From the NCBI GenBank assembly GCA_030248215.1, contig JASANG010003281.1, positions 1 to 64,000 of the forward strand: 64,000 nt of DNA, read 5' to 3'. Of the stretch, positions 27,684 to 39,864 are shown piece by piece (the first letter of the stretch is position 1; every line of letters begins with the position of its first letter). Both the position numbers and the translations under genes were made by a program. This DNA is from Enoplolaimus lenunculus (lineage: Eukaryota; Nematoda; Enoplea; Enoplida; Thoracostomopsidae). The notes under the pieces are model-generated. The model was not told where the DNA came from. It searched no databases and was given only the letters and a program-made list of their open reading frames with translations.

Positions 27684-29610
27684 AGGTTTTGATCAACAAA
27701 GGCGTAGGGCGTCTTCACAGAGAGGGCGCGCTACTTCTAGAGGCCAGACACGGGGATACGTACGACCGGCAGCAGGGTCGGTGGTAAGCAGGACCGAGGA
27801 AAGGAAACCACGTGCACAACGCGGCAGCCGTGCAAGCACAAGTTGCAGCAGGGCCTCGGGGATAAGTACAGGTGATACGGGGGGTGATTTCGAGACCACC
27901 CGCCGCGATGAGAGGGGTATGGCCACAGATAAGTCTGTTATCAGGTTAGCGGTACCCTGCAATGGTTGACGGTCAAGTGGAACAAACGCGAATTGGAGAT
28001 GGTCGACGCATTATTTATCGTCGACAAGTAGAGAATGTCCGCCAACAAATTCGAGAAAATTGTCAGTTGCAACGGCATCAGAGGCAGGCAACGCAACAGC
28101 TGGGTAAGGATGTGGAACAATATGCACAGGAGTAATTGGATCAATATTATACAGACGTTTCGACATTGACGCACAGGCTTCATTTTTATTGGACCTAATC
28201 GGGTTGGCTAGTATGTGTCGGGGTGCTGAGGGTACTGATATGCTAGTTGGGCAGGAAGTAAAAGGAATTTTCGTGAATACATTGGTGGTTCAGGGTGCTG
28301 TATTTCGTTGGTATGCGATTCCGGGAAACTGTGGGGACAACTACATTCGTGGTCTTGGGTCGACCGAAATTGCTGTATATGCTCGTTAGAAATAAAAAAA
28401 GAAATAAAAAATTGTTGTGCTTACTTGTTATTAATGTCAGTCCCACGTTACCGTTGGTTTGGTTCGCACGTAAAATGTCTGCCCCAGTTAAGTTTTTCAC
28501 GGACAATGTAGAGTACGGCGATAACTATGTACGGACATCGAACATTAGCTAGCTACCGTGTCCAGACATTGTTCTAGTTTTTGCTGAAATGTCCGGATAG
28601 TTTAAACAAAGTTTACTTCTCGCGAACCATTAAGGTTGGGTACAAACCATGTTTTTCGAATAATATTGGTGCAATTTATACTTTAAATTACATGTAAGGT
28701 GCTTTCTATGCTTGTCTAAGGGCATGTCAAGCATCTTTGTTTTCGGTTTCCGGACATAGTTTCTGTGAAACAATTCATCGTTCGCTATTAGCTACTGCTG
28801 ATCTACCGGACGTTGTAGCATTTGTGCGTATCACTTAACGGACACATTGGAGCATCAAATTAAGTGCAAGCCGAATCAACCATATCGTAGGACTGACATA
28901 ATTGTATTGATGTGTTTGTATAATATACGCGGTATAGTTACGGTAAAAAAGGCGGAAAAGTAGGGCCATAAAATTGGATTCGATGCAAGGGTCGGCATCT
29001 GTGCCGGAGAGGGTTGTAGGTGGCAGTGCCACACCAAACCATATTTTAAGCTAAAAACTAAAACTAAACAAAAATCCAAGCACTAAACCACACCTTAGCG
29101 GAGTCCCTGGATTCTGGCTGCACCTAGTCTCTCTGAGAACTTATATAAGTTAGGCTTCGGCGTTGCTTTAGGGCGTAAAGGTATAAATTGCGGTTATGGC
29201 GGCTATGCCGCAATGTTGGTCTTATTTGGGCCCTGCGTGGCCATATTGATTAGCGTTGCATAAAAATATTGCCTATTGTTGCGCAAAATGACATAGCTAG
29301 GGCTATGTCATGACATGTGCTCCCGTGTTGTTGTTCTTTGTGGCTGAATGGTATTATGTTGTTGTTGATAGTCTGGATCGGAATTTGCATTGCGTCTACG
29401 GAGTATATGCTCGGTATGAAATGCAAATTAGGTCGGTAGCCAGGTCAAGAAATCAGTCTTGACGTGGATTCGTAGAAACTGCGGCGAGTTTTATTTAGTT
29501 TTTCACAGTTTAAGTTGCATTTAGGACAGTCGGTTGCAGTTTGTTTAGAGTTTTGGAACTTGGATTTAGGAATTATTTTTGGGAATTAGGAGTGCCACGG
29601 AAGGCTCGGG
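27684..29610 (+). other. Tract downstream of the coiled-coil ORF with short open segments
   Basis: To about 28135 it stays GC-rich. It includes a short ORF at 27962-28135 (57 codons, MVDGQVEQTRIGDGRR, Gln/Arg-rich). A further open stretch to 28389 encodes LLDLIGLASMCRGAEGTDM. Neither is recognised. From about 28880 to 29170 lies a dispersed repeat with a related copy at about 30960-31150 (shared TAAACTAAAAACC-, CCTTACACGTAGG- and TCTTAGAACTTA-like blocks in order). The rest shows nothing recognisable. Confidence 0.35.
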
Positions 29611-29889
29611 ATGCGAAAGAAATTCGGGGATCGTGTTGGACTTGTGGTAACGCGTTGCTTGGATTGTATATACACAGTAACTTTAGTTACTGGAGTTTTA
29701 TGGGTAATTGAAGGGAGAAACTTGGGGTTAGCCATTCTAACGGGATTAGTTGGCTGGAATTCGGAGAAACCGGAAATTTGTGTCGTTCTAACGGTATTAG
29801 GATTGCACGGATTTGGAAATTTAAGAAGAATTTGGATTATTACTATTATTATCGGTATTTATTGGTTTGTTATTGGTCTAGGGAAATAA
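29611..29889 (+). CDS. Small hydrophobic ORF, function unknown
   Basis: 92 codons from ATG to TAA. After a basic start (MRKKFGDRVG) there are two or three hydrophobic stretches (CIYTVTLVTGVLWVI, LAILTGLVGW, IITIIIGIYWFVIGLG) that could span a membrane. Translation-independent support is lacking: no homologue recognised, no splice or poly(A) context. A TATATATA box-like run follows at about 29924. It could be chance or part of a repeat. Confidence 0.2.
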   Translation: MRKKFGDRVGLVVTRCLDCIYTVTLVTGVLWVIEGRNLGLAILTGLVGWNSEKPEICVVLTVLGLHGFGNLRRIWIITIIIGIYWFVIGLGK

Positions 29890-30149
29890 ACGGAGAAAAG
29901 GACTACAATTCTGAACCGGAGCTGTATATATAGCGTCATTGAGAAAGAACTCACAGTGAATTTGGTGGTTGAGTCGGCAACAGACTGTTGATTTGTAAGG
30001 TGTTAGGTGTGTATTCGTCCGTAATACGGTGCGGTTTATTGGGAACCTCAACGCTCAGGAAATGACACGGTCGGTTGTAGCAGTTTAGTGGCCCCACAAG
30101 GGCCGATCTCGATGAAGCCTCTCACCGGAGTGTTGGAACTTATATACGT

Positions 30150-30233
30150 CTTGCACGATCCCTAGTTCGAACTGGAATCGAACCTCGCCCTTCTTGCGCT
30201 CGAGTCAAGCCGCTACCACTACACCACGCGGTC
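30150..30233 (-). mobile_element. tRNA-like Pol III sequence (SINE head or tRNA pseudogene)
   Basis: Minus strand GACCGCGTGGTGTAGTGG contains a perfect A-box consensus (TGGTGTAGTGG), and GAGGTTCGATTCCAG a perfect B box. The anticodon stem-loop CTTGA-CTCGAGC-GCAAG would read CGA. Acceptor ends do not pair, so it is not an intact tRNA gene. Confidence 0.6.
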
Positions 30234-30276
30234 GATTGCCACAACTTCATATTCCGGTATATAGTGTCTGTACATG

Positions 30277-30637
30277 CAGGGATGGGAGTCTCGGTCTCGG
30301 CAAGTCTCGGTATGGAACCGAGAACAAGTGCCGAGGATTCAGCAAGTGTATGATTGTATTGTTGAAGTAAGTGATGGCTGATGAATAAAATTTCCCTGTG
30401 AAATTATGAAATTTCATAGTTACGTAGAACGTAGGTAATAATTAGGAGCAAATATTCTGAAAAAACAAAAATGCTATGAAAAGCGCAAAAACTGCGAAAA
30501 AAGCATTAGAAATAATTTTTTTAAAAATTATAATTTTTTCGGTTATGAGCAAAAATTGGCCGAGACCGAGATTATTCTTGACTGGTCTCGGTAGTCAGGC
30601 CTCGGTCTCGGTTTTTAACTGAGACCGCCCATCCCTA
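30277..30637. mobile_element. hAT-like MITE, GGTCTCGG family
   Basis: Ends CAGGGATGGGAG and CGCCCATCCCTA, with an 8-bp target duplication TGTACATG/TATACATG (one mismatch). Internal GTCTCGGTCTCGG blocks at the left and GGCCTCGGTCTCGG at the right. No coding content. Confidence 0.78.
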
Positions 30638-31788
30638 TATACATGTATGGCAATCTATGGTTTACATTCACTTACCGTGAACATTTACCGACACTGAGCT
30701 GGCAAAATTGAAATTTTGCATCATGAGTTCACCAAAATTGGTTTTGCTTCTCGCTAGTTGCTTGAGGGTTCTCCTTCCTTTATTGCCTCTCTCAGGTACC
30801 TGTAATAAATCTTTTGAATAACTGGCAGGTATATTCATGTCGGTACATCTTATAGCTCGCTACACATGTTTTACCGTAACTGCTGAGCTTTCGCCATTCC
30901 TGTGGAAAGTGTCATTTGCGTGAGGATTATGTTGAGGAAGCTCATTCAAACTCGTATTCCCCCATCGAAAATTCCTGGATCCGAGTCTGGTCCAACCGCA
31001 GTACATGCGTAACCACTGGGAAGTATAGGAGGTTGTGCCACTCTAGTTGTATGTTAAACTAAAAACCAAAAACAAATTCAAAACCCAACCTTACACGTAG
31101 GCCTTGGCTCCATCTAATCTGTCTTAGAACTTAAGATAGACTCAGGTGTGGCTTAACGGCGTGCTTGATGTTGTTGACCAGTTTCTTTATGCTAAGCCGA
31201 GAAATGAAGCCCATTCAATTGATTTTGTCCATAGGTGACGTGGTTCGAGAGTTGTGGCTGCTTGTGCAGGACAATTGAAAAATAGCTGGTGTCGCGCGGT
31301 CCTGCCTTACAATTCGAACGGATGTCGGCTACAGAAGTACCTAGGCGTTGGAGAATCCTCAACTTTTTAGAGAAGGGAGGTCGGGTGTGTCTTATTCCCA
31401 CATGTAGTGCACGGAGGGTCTAACAACTATGTTGACCCCACTTTTTGGGCTACACATCCCACATTTATTTCTGTTTTAGTTCATTCTTGAGACAGTCAAC
31501 GAAAATTTACCGACCGACCGTCAAAAAACTCGATAAAGTAGCTTTGAAGCAAACTCGGCAGAAGCGGAAACACATCCGGTGTGGCCAGAAACTTCTGGAT
31601 TCGCTATTTGTGAACTCAGATTTTACATATATTTGGCTCAGGCGTTGTCTCGCGATTATAATTTCGCCGTCCTGAACTCGACACTTTTGATGCGATGACA
31701 CATTTTGTGCCATATATCTTTATTAATTTCAGCTGCAAGTCGTACGTATATACCTGCAGTGCTTATGTTTTACAGCTTATGAGGAATA
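30638..31788. other. Region upstream of the SCAMP gene
   Basis: Contains the second copy of the 28880-type dispersed repeat (about 30960-31150). A splice-acceptor-like GTTTTACAG ends at 31775, 13 nt before the SCAMP ATG; it could accept a 5'-UTR exon or a trans-spliced leader. No TATA box or other promoter element can be assigned. Confidence 0.4.
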
Positions 31789-34700
31789 ATGTCAGGATAC
31801 GACGCAAATCCATTCGCGGTTAGTTTATAAATTTACTGTGTATTGTCTTTATGTAACCTGTGTACGTGCAGCGTGCTGGTATACGTAGGTGCCGTATAAG
31901 TGCATGTGCAAAGTGCGTCTAGTATTGTAAGACCTTGTACATATTACGCTAGAAAAATAGTGATATCGGACGCGTGATGTATTGAGTGGCGCGCTTGACT
32001 GGTGAGCAAGAGGTCCGAGGCTAAATTAACGGCAGCATTCATATCTTTCTCCAAAATTAGTTAAAAACTAAGTATGTCTCCACAATCCAGTACGTTGGAG
32101 AAAGGAGTTGACCCGACCGTGCAGTTTTGATGCGCGTTACACCCATGCAGATTATCTAAAATCTTTTTGCAAAAATATTTGTAATAGTTTGATTGTGTTG
32201 GAAAAAATTTCCAAATTTTTTTAATGTTTTATTCATTGGGGAATCATTCTAATTTTATTTCAATTTTTAAAAAATTATATCAGGATCCTACAGTGCAGTC
32301 CGCGGTGGCGCAAGGTAGCAGTGCGGCTGCACAGTCAGCGATCGATAACTATAATCCGTTTGATGAGGGCGGAAATACGACAGGAGAAACAAAGGTGAGA
32401 TTTTTTCTAATTCACATGTGCAAGAAATTTGTAACTGAAGTTATTCCTGTTATTCCATTCTTAAACCATGTTTATTCTAAACTTCCTGAAAAAATCTATG
32501 TTGCCTATTCAGTGTCGTAGGCAACCTCGTGATAATTTGAATCGATTAAAATTCTTGCAACACAAGCATTTTTTATCTTTTGACTGATAAACAAGTAGCG
32601 ATTAATTTTCATCATAAACACTCTTGTTCATGTGCCATATTGATCTTAATGTTTTAGCCATCCGCAAAACAGCCAAGTGGTGATGGGTATGAACCACCGC
32701 CAGCGTACTCGCCACAAGCGTCGCAAGCCGTGCCCCCCATATATAGAGAGTCGTCTGCTGCTACGATTGCACCAAACTCAACCAGTGCCAGTGCAAGCAC
32801 TCCGAGTAATACCGGTACCAACAGCTTGGGCAGTCAAATACCGTACAGTGCGCAACAAGAAATGATGCGCAAACAAGAGGTTTGTTTGAAGCTGAGTGTG
32901 GTTTTTAGAAAGTTACGTATGTAGTAATGGGTCGTAGTGGAATATTTTTCTATTTTACAACGGAAGAGAATTATGTATTTATCTAGATTTAAGATTTTGG
33001 GTGCCTGCTGCTGGTGTCAGTGTAGTGCAGGGTGGCGGCAAAAGTTGGCGGCTCAGATTCAGTTGTGGAATAGCAGAATCCAACAAGGTGCGGTAATATG
33101 TGGTTTCATTTTTAAACAAATTATAAATCTGAAAACTGATGTCGGGCTCTGAATAATTGTTGATTGCGAAATAAGTAGATCACTGGAGTAATAAATGTTA
33201 TTAGAATTTTCAGATCGAAAGCAATGTTCTAATTTGGTGTTCTGAAATAAATTGTCGATATATCAGAAATTTGCAAAATTCAAGTTTCGGATTCATATTC
33301 AGCAAGTTAGCAGTGGATTCGGATTCAGTGCACCCTAGTGTAGTTTTTCTGTTCCGAATCTTAACTGCAAAAGAGCTGTATAACTCATGACTTAAAGTGG
33401 CATTTTATTTGCCTTGTTTGCATTAGATTCTTTCCACTACGAGATTATGAACCTAGGCGAGTGGCTTTCACTCGGAAAATTATATAAATAGGCAATCAGC
33501 TTATATGTAGATTTTGCAAATTTTAACAGTTAGCTATGGTAAAATTTTAGGCACTTTAGTTAAGTTTTCATTTTTAACTTTTCAGCATAAAAGTAGCTAA
33601 GTGTCTAGTTTTGGCTTATGTGCATATATATTTGCTTTCGTTTTCACTAGGAATTAGAAAGAAAAGCAGCCGAGTTGCGTCGCCGAGAGGAAGAACTTCA
33701 GCGTATTCCAACATTAGGTATATACCTATGCAGCTACTGTAATACCTGTAGGCAACGGTGATTACGATAAGCGGTTGCCCCCTTTCAGCTAATTAGAAGA
33801 AGCAAAATAAAAAATTTTAAAACTTTATATTCGTGATACAAAAGCATAAAGGCCGATCACCCTTAAAAATCCAGGAACCGCCAATGTCTACAGGCTGACT
33901 TTTTGTAGAAGTGTACGTCAAATGAAAACGACGTGGAAAAGAATTCGTTCCAACTTTTTAGTCGACTTGTACTTGCAGTAGATTACATGGAATCAAAACA
34001 GCCGCATAGGATTTGTCAATTTAGTCAACGAACTTTTTTGCGCTACACTTTATTGGTGTTCAAAAAAATCCTTATTTTTAGAATGTACTTATGTACTGAG
34101 AATGAGAGGTACAGAAAGCATGTATATAGGTTTTTTAAAACACTTGATTGTGTTTAGTTTTTAACTTTTTAGTTCGTGACAAAAATTTTCCACCATTTCC
34201 GTCTTGGTGTCCAATTGGCGCATGCTTCTATCAGGATATATCGGTCGAAATTCCGAGTCAATTCCAACGAGTGGTTAAGTTGGCGTACTATCTGTGGATG
34301 TGTAAGTGTAATGTAGACTGTGAGTTTCTTTTGAATTCTAGCTAGTATTGCTCCTTAGCTGCACTAAGATTTGGCTAGATGAAACGGGAGTTGGCGTAAG
34401 GTAAACTTGAACACTGCTCTTTTCATGGTCAATCGGCTTTGATTAACAGAAACCTTGGAATTATAATCAAAACTTTGAATGTGGAGCTGAAGACAGGGTT
34501 TTTGCAAAGCCAGAGTCACTGCGACAGTAGGAACGTGCCGGTACCAAAATTTTAAGACATAATTTTCCTGATCAAACGCAGTGATATACAGGATTTAGTG
34601 AAATTGATAGCTTTTCACCTCACTGTTATGTGCAAAAAGTATCGGCAAAGCTGCTCGCCGATTCGTAGCGATGTCGATTGATCGGCACATCCCTATGTGA

Positions 34701-37700
34701 CAGGTTTGATTTGCAGTCGGGCGCGATGTCTGCTTTGAAAAATGATAATTTACAAAGCTAGCCTCAAACGCGTAAAAGGTATCACAGATAATCATTTCTT
34801 AATTCTGCCGGAGTTTTCTGTTTTATATCAGCCGTTTGTTGAAATTTTCATTACTGAACGATTATAAAATCATCAGAACCTAAATATTGTGCAAATTTAG
34901 CAAACATTACATAATATATACGTATATTTAAACGTTCATATTAACATCACTGATGACTGCATGTCATGTATTGTTCTTTTTTAGTTTATTCACTCACACT
35001 TTTGTTGAATTTTATTGGCTCGGCGGTGTTGTTTTTTATTTCACCAACTGATATGAGCTACGGAACACAATTTGGTGTTTCAATACTACAAATTGCGTTG
35101 TTTATTCCATGTTCTTATGTCATTTGGTTTCGACCATTGTACAAAGCGTTTCGGTAAGTGCTTGAAAATAATTGTAATATAATATAATGCTGTTTTTAAA
35201 GCGAACGCTTTTAAATTACGTTTTAAGGTGTTAGTAACCGTTTAGTTAATAATTTATTACTATGGATTATATATCGGCTACATCCCAGGCAACAACCTTG
35301 GCAGTACCTAATTTTTCCCGTTTACAGTCATACGTTGCTTGAAATTTGTCTAAAATGTGCTTTCCATGCAGTAATTTAACAGGTATACTATTTCGAGCAG
35401 CTAATACATCGCGAAACGTAAGTTTATAACAAGCATTAAGTTAACTTTCCGACAAATTTGCCTAGCTACACTGGCACATGCCGTATTAACCCAAGCAGGT
35501 CTCAGAAATAGCGGTGGTGGTAACACCAAATGCGGAGAGACATTGTTTTCAGGAACGATAGTTCATTCAACTTTATGGTATTTTTCTTTGTGATGTTTGC
35601 ACAAGTCATAGTGACCGCGTTTCAAGCGATGGGCATTGGCCAATTTGGCACATGGTAAAAAAGCGTTTATCTTTGGTTCAATGGTTTTGTTTTGTTATGC
35701 ATGTGCTGCCTAATGGTGTTGTAGGGTGCTACCTGCATGCATGTATTTTTGTTTTGCTTATTGCTTTCTTTTGTGAAATGGTTTGCAATATGTTTCGGTT
35801 TAACGGATTAAAGCAGGCTTTATTGAATGTTTTGCCCACTTTTTGTTGTGAGTGAACCAAAATTAAGTAACCTTGATTAATCATTTTTAGACTATGTGGG
35901 AAGTCGTATTTTATCTAAATAAATTTGGCGGGGATCTTTCTGGAAGTTGAAAGTTGAAAGCCTTTAACAGACTGTTGTAACCAGGGTGCAGGGTGCAAAG
36001 CGGAACTGGATTATACCGGAATCGGAACAACAAATTTATACCGGAATCGGAACTCAAATTTTGTGACTATACGGATAATTTGCATTAACCAGTATCATAT
36101 TGATTTAGGGTGTCTGTTGGCTGACAACAGTTCTCAAAAACGTCACATGAACAAATTGGCAATCATTTTTGGCCATGTAAATTATTGATAAATTAACTTA
36201 TCGAAAACAATTTGATAGATAAATGATGAAGAATTTTTATACAACATATCATAGAAAGTCCTAAAATTAAATATGGAAATTCCGATTCCGATTAATTGTG
36301 CAATCGGAATCGGAACTTGTTTTGAATTGGAATTACGATTAGAATTCCGATCCAAAACGAGAGCCGATTACGATTCCGATTGCACAATCTATCGGAATCG
36401 GAATTTCCATATTTTAATTTTAGGCCTACTTGTTGTGATATGTTGTATTAAAATTCTGCATCAGTTATGTATTAATTTGTTTTTGATGAGTTAACTTATC
36501 AATAATTGATTGTAGTTTAATTTTACAAAGCTAAAAATGACTGCCAATTTGTTCATGCGACGTTTTTGAGAATTGTTGCCGGCCAACAGACACCCTAAAT
36601 CATCAATATTATACTTGTTAATACAAATTATCTGTGTAGTCACAAAATTTCGTATTTCCGATTCCGATCCGGTATAATCTAGTTCCACTTTGCACCCTGG
36701 TTGTATCTGTATTACATTTTTTCTGTTAGTGTTACATTCAGTTTGATTTGTTACGTCTTTTTTAATAAATAACATAAAATAGCGTTAGCTGAGCTCATCG
36801 AAAATTGTCAAGGTATGGTGTTTTGTGTCTTATTGTTTCGGTTTTTATTTCATCGCTTCGGTTTGTGTTATTTTTGTTTGATTCTGTTTTATTTTTAACA
36901 ACAGCCGGCTCGAAATACATTGGGGATTCGATATTGGTATTAAGTTCAGCATCATCTCAAAATGTGTACATTAAATATTTTGTATTGATGATGACTTGAT
37001 TTTAGATCTGATTCAGCAATAAATTTCATGATGTTTTTCTTCGCGTTTATCGCACACTGTTGCGTTTGTGGGATTTCGGCTGCAGGCCTGCCCTATGTGT
37101 CATGGTACGTTCTTAATTAACCCACAACGTCTGCTCAATGTTATTCTTATACACTTCATGGAGAAAATAATTGCTGTTTTGGTTTGATTCGATTTTAAAA
37201 TGAGGAATGGAAAGTTACTTGACTAGGTTTGATTTTCAGAATTTGTGCGACCAATTTTAAGCTTAGCAACGTATATGATAATATTGTTGATAAAGTTGGT
37301 CGAAAGTCTTTTATTACACATGTTGTATTAAAAACATTTTGGTATTGGATATGGATACTTCTTTATGTTATTCAAGTCATTCTGTATGGCTACTTTTGTG
37401 GAGGCAAACTGATACAAGTACCGGATTTTTGGCTGAGTAGTCAGACGAGGTGTACAAAATTGTTGAGCGTTTTTTATATGTCATAGAATTCATTCTCATT
37501 TAGTGGTGTGTGGACCGGAATTATACTTATCGGGCGTGGCAATGTGAAACTCGCACTAGCAGTGTATTGCTTTGTTGTCGCAGCGCTATTTGCGTTAGCA
37601 TGCGCTGTCTCGGTGTGGTGTCTAATGAAGGTTTGTTTCCGCTTGTTCGCTTGCATGCACCTAGTCGAGTTATTTGGGTTCGATTTGATTTTTTGTATGA

Positions 37701-39820
37701 ATAATGTAGTGACAACTGAGTGGAGTGGAAATTTGGTTTATTGCCTACACACGTAAAAGCGAACATAAAAATTACGTGTGTATCTTTTAGTGGATTTAAT
37801 CAATATAATGAGGCTTGTTTATCATATCAGCTAGAGTTACGCGTTTTTACATTGCGCGGCAGAGAATCAGTAACTCATAAAGTAGAAACTGACGTTGACC
37901 CGTTTGCTTGTTTGTATGGTTCATATTTTGTTGCTTTTGATTTTTAAACAACGGTTTAAGTTTCGCTTGCATTTTGTTCGTATCACCAAAATTCTATTAT
38001 TGCTAATGTATGGCACTTCATAATCTTAGTTAAGCGTTATTGTAACGGTTTTGTTTACTTTACAAGTAATATTCTCCCAATAAAGAGTAGTCAAATTGCC
38101 GTTTAAGAGATATGTGTATTTCGGCTTAAAACTCATGAATTTTAATTGTTACATAATTTACAATTTTACACGTTTTAATTGTGACGGGAGAGTGTGATAA
38201 AATAGTGCTGTGCTATATTCCATAAGACTAGACAACTATAGCCGGTCTCTATTTCTGCGTTATAAACTATTAGTTCTACTAACGTTCTCGAATTAATATA
38301 CTTATCTTGGCTAACAATCATTGTGTGTGTTTGAAAAAATATTATCTACTACTAAACGTATATACTTATTACACTGTTTCGATATGTGAGTTGTTGTAAC
38401 CGTATGAATTTCGGTTTTGTCTATTAGGGTTTTTTTCCAGCTGTTTGCCCACGGTATTTCAATCGTTTTAGCCTTCGAAAATTTGACTCTTGAACGCTTG
38501 CCCACACTGGCTCCAACTTAAACATTAGCCAGAGCCTAAACCTATTTGTAAGTCTCAGCATCAAGTTCAAGCTCTGTTGAATTTGAAAAATTTCTAAATG
38601 TGTACGGGAAAGACATACAAGATGCGTACGAGAAGCACAGTAACCTTTGTCTTGAAATTTAGGTTCATTTTGTATAAATGCAATCGTGCCCAAATTTGGA
38701 TTCATTTTCTTATATTTGGCTCAGGAGAATTTAACATTTAGATGCTGTAAAGTGAAATTGTTATATACATACTTAGGAAATTGTATGAATTTTCTTATTT
38801 TATTTCGAGAATTATGAATTTGGTAGTTTTATAGCGGCTGGTTTAACGCGTTGGCAGTGATTGGTCGCGGCGGTCATTTCGTCCCAGTTGCAGCGTTTAT
38901 GTTCGTGATTGCTGCGTGTTTTTCGCTGTGCGGTATCGCGTTTGCGTTATCTCTCATACAGGTGCGGTTTTTAGATTATTCAAGTTGAAAATTATATCTC
39001 AAAAATTGGTCAAACTAACCGTGAACGGGCTTGCATAGCGACGAGCTTGATTTTTGCCACAGTATAATTTCCGGCGAAGTTAAAAATTGTTTTGTGTTTA
39101 TATATATTTGTAGTAAAAAATTTGACAATGTGTATATTTAAATCAATATAATATTGTTTCGGTTAGTGTGACCAAGAAATGTTTACTATGACATTGTCCA
39201 AACTAGGCCGGCTCTTGTACGCTTTCGCCACTCTTAAGGTTAAAGCTTATACACAGGCTTAGGTTTACATAAAGGTTACAATGTTAAAAGTGCGGTAGGT
39301 TAAGATAAGTCTTTTCGGAAATTGAAGCCTAACCATGTGGGCGAGTGTATAAGAGCTCAGGTGCCAAACTCCAAGCCAGAACGTTTTAGTTTTTAGATAT
39401 AAAATAATATATGTTGTTTACGTACTATGTTATTGTTTTCATTCGTAATACGTAGTTTCCGAGCTTGCATCGAAGCAGTAGTCAAACGTAAATCGTTTCG
39501 TCTACATAATTAGTTTTTAATTTATTGATGAGAAATTGTTGTTCAGTTCAACTAGAAGCTGTACAAACAGCTGCTTTTAATGAAAATATTAATGTAATTA
39601 GTAAAATTTGGTCCAAAAATCACGGATAACAGCGGCAGCGGTAAATGTGTTTCTACCTTTTCAAAATATGTATATACAACTGAAGATGAGTTAATGGAAT
39701 TTGATCAACTTTTCAGAATATCATTATGGTCATTCCACAATGGACTTTGTCCCAGTATTGCAGTACTCTTATTGCTTGCGTTGCATTTTTTAATTTCTGT
39801 GTTAAGGGCTGCCAAAGAGG

Positions 39821-39864
<44 letters not shown>

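Noticed and set aside
25676-30110. LTR retrotransposon spanning the coiled-coil ORF, suggested by a TGGTGGCAGAG primer-site-like motif near 25796
   Set aside because: No matching pair of long terminal repeats and no protease, reverse transcriptase or integrase signature could be found.
37006-37104. Exon 7b as a dead duplicate or chance ORF
   Set aside because: It keeps splice sites, phase, length divisible by three and the SD..NFM.FFF pattern of the SCAMP third span.
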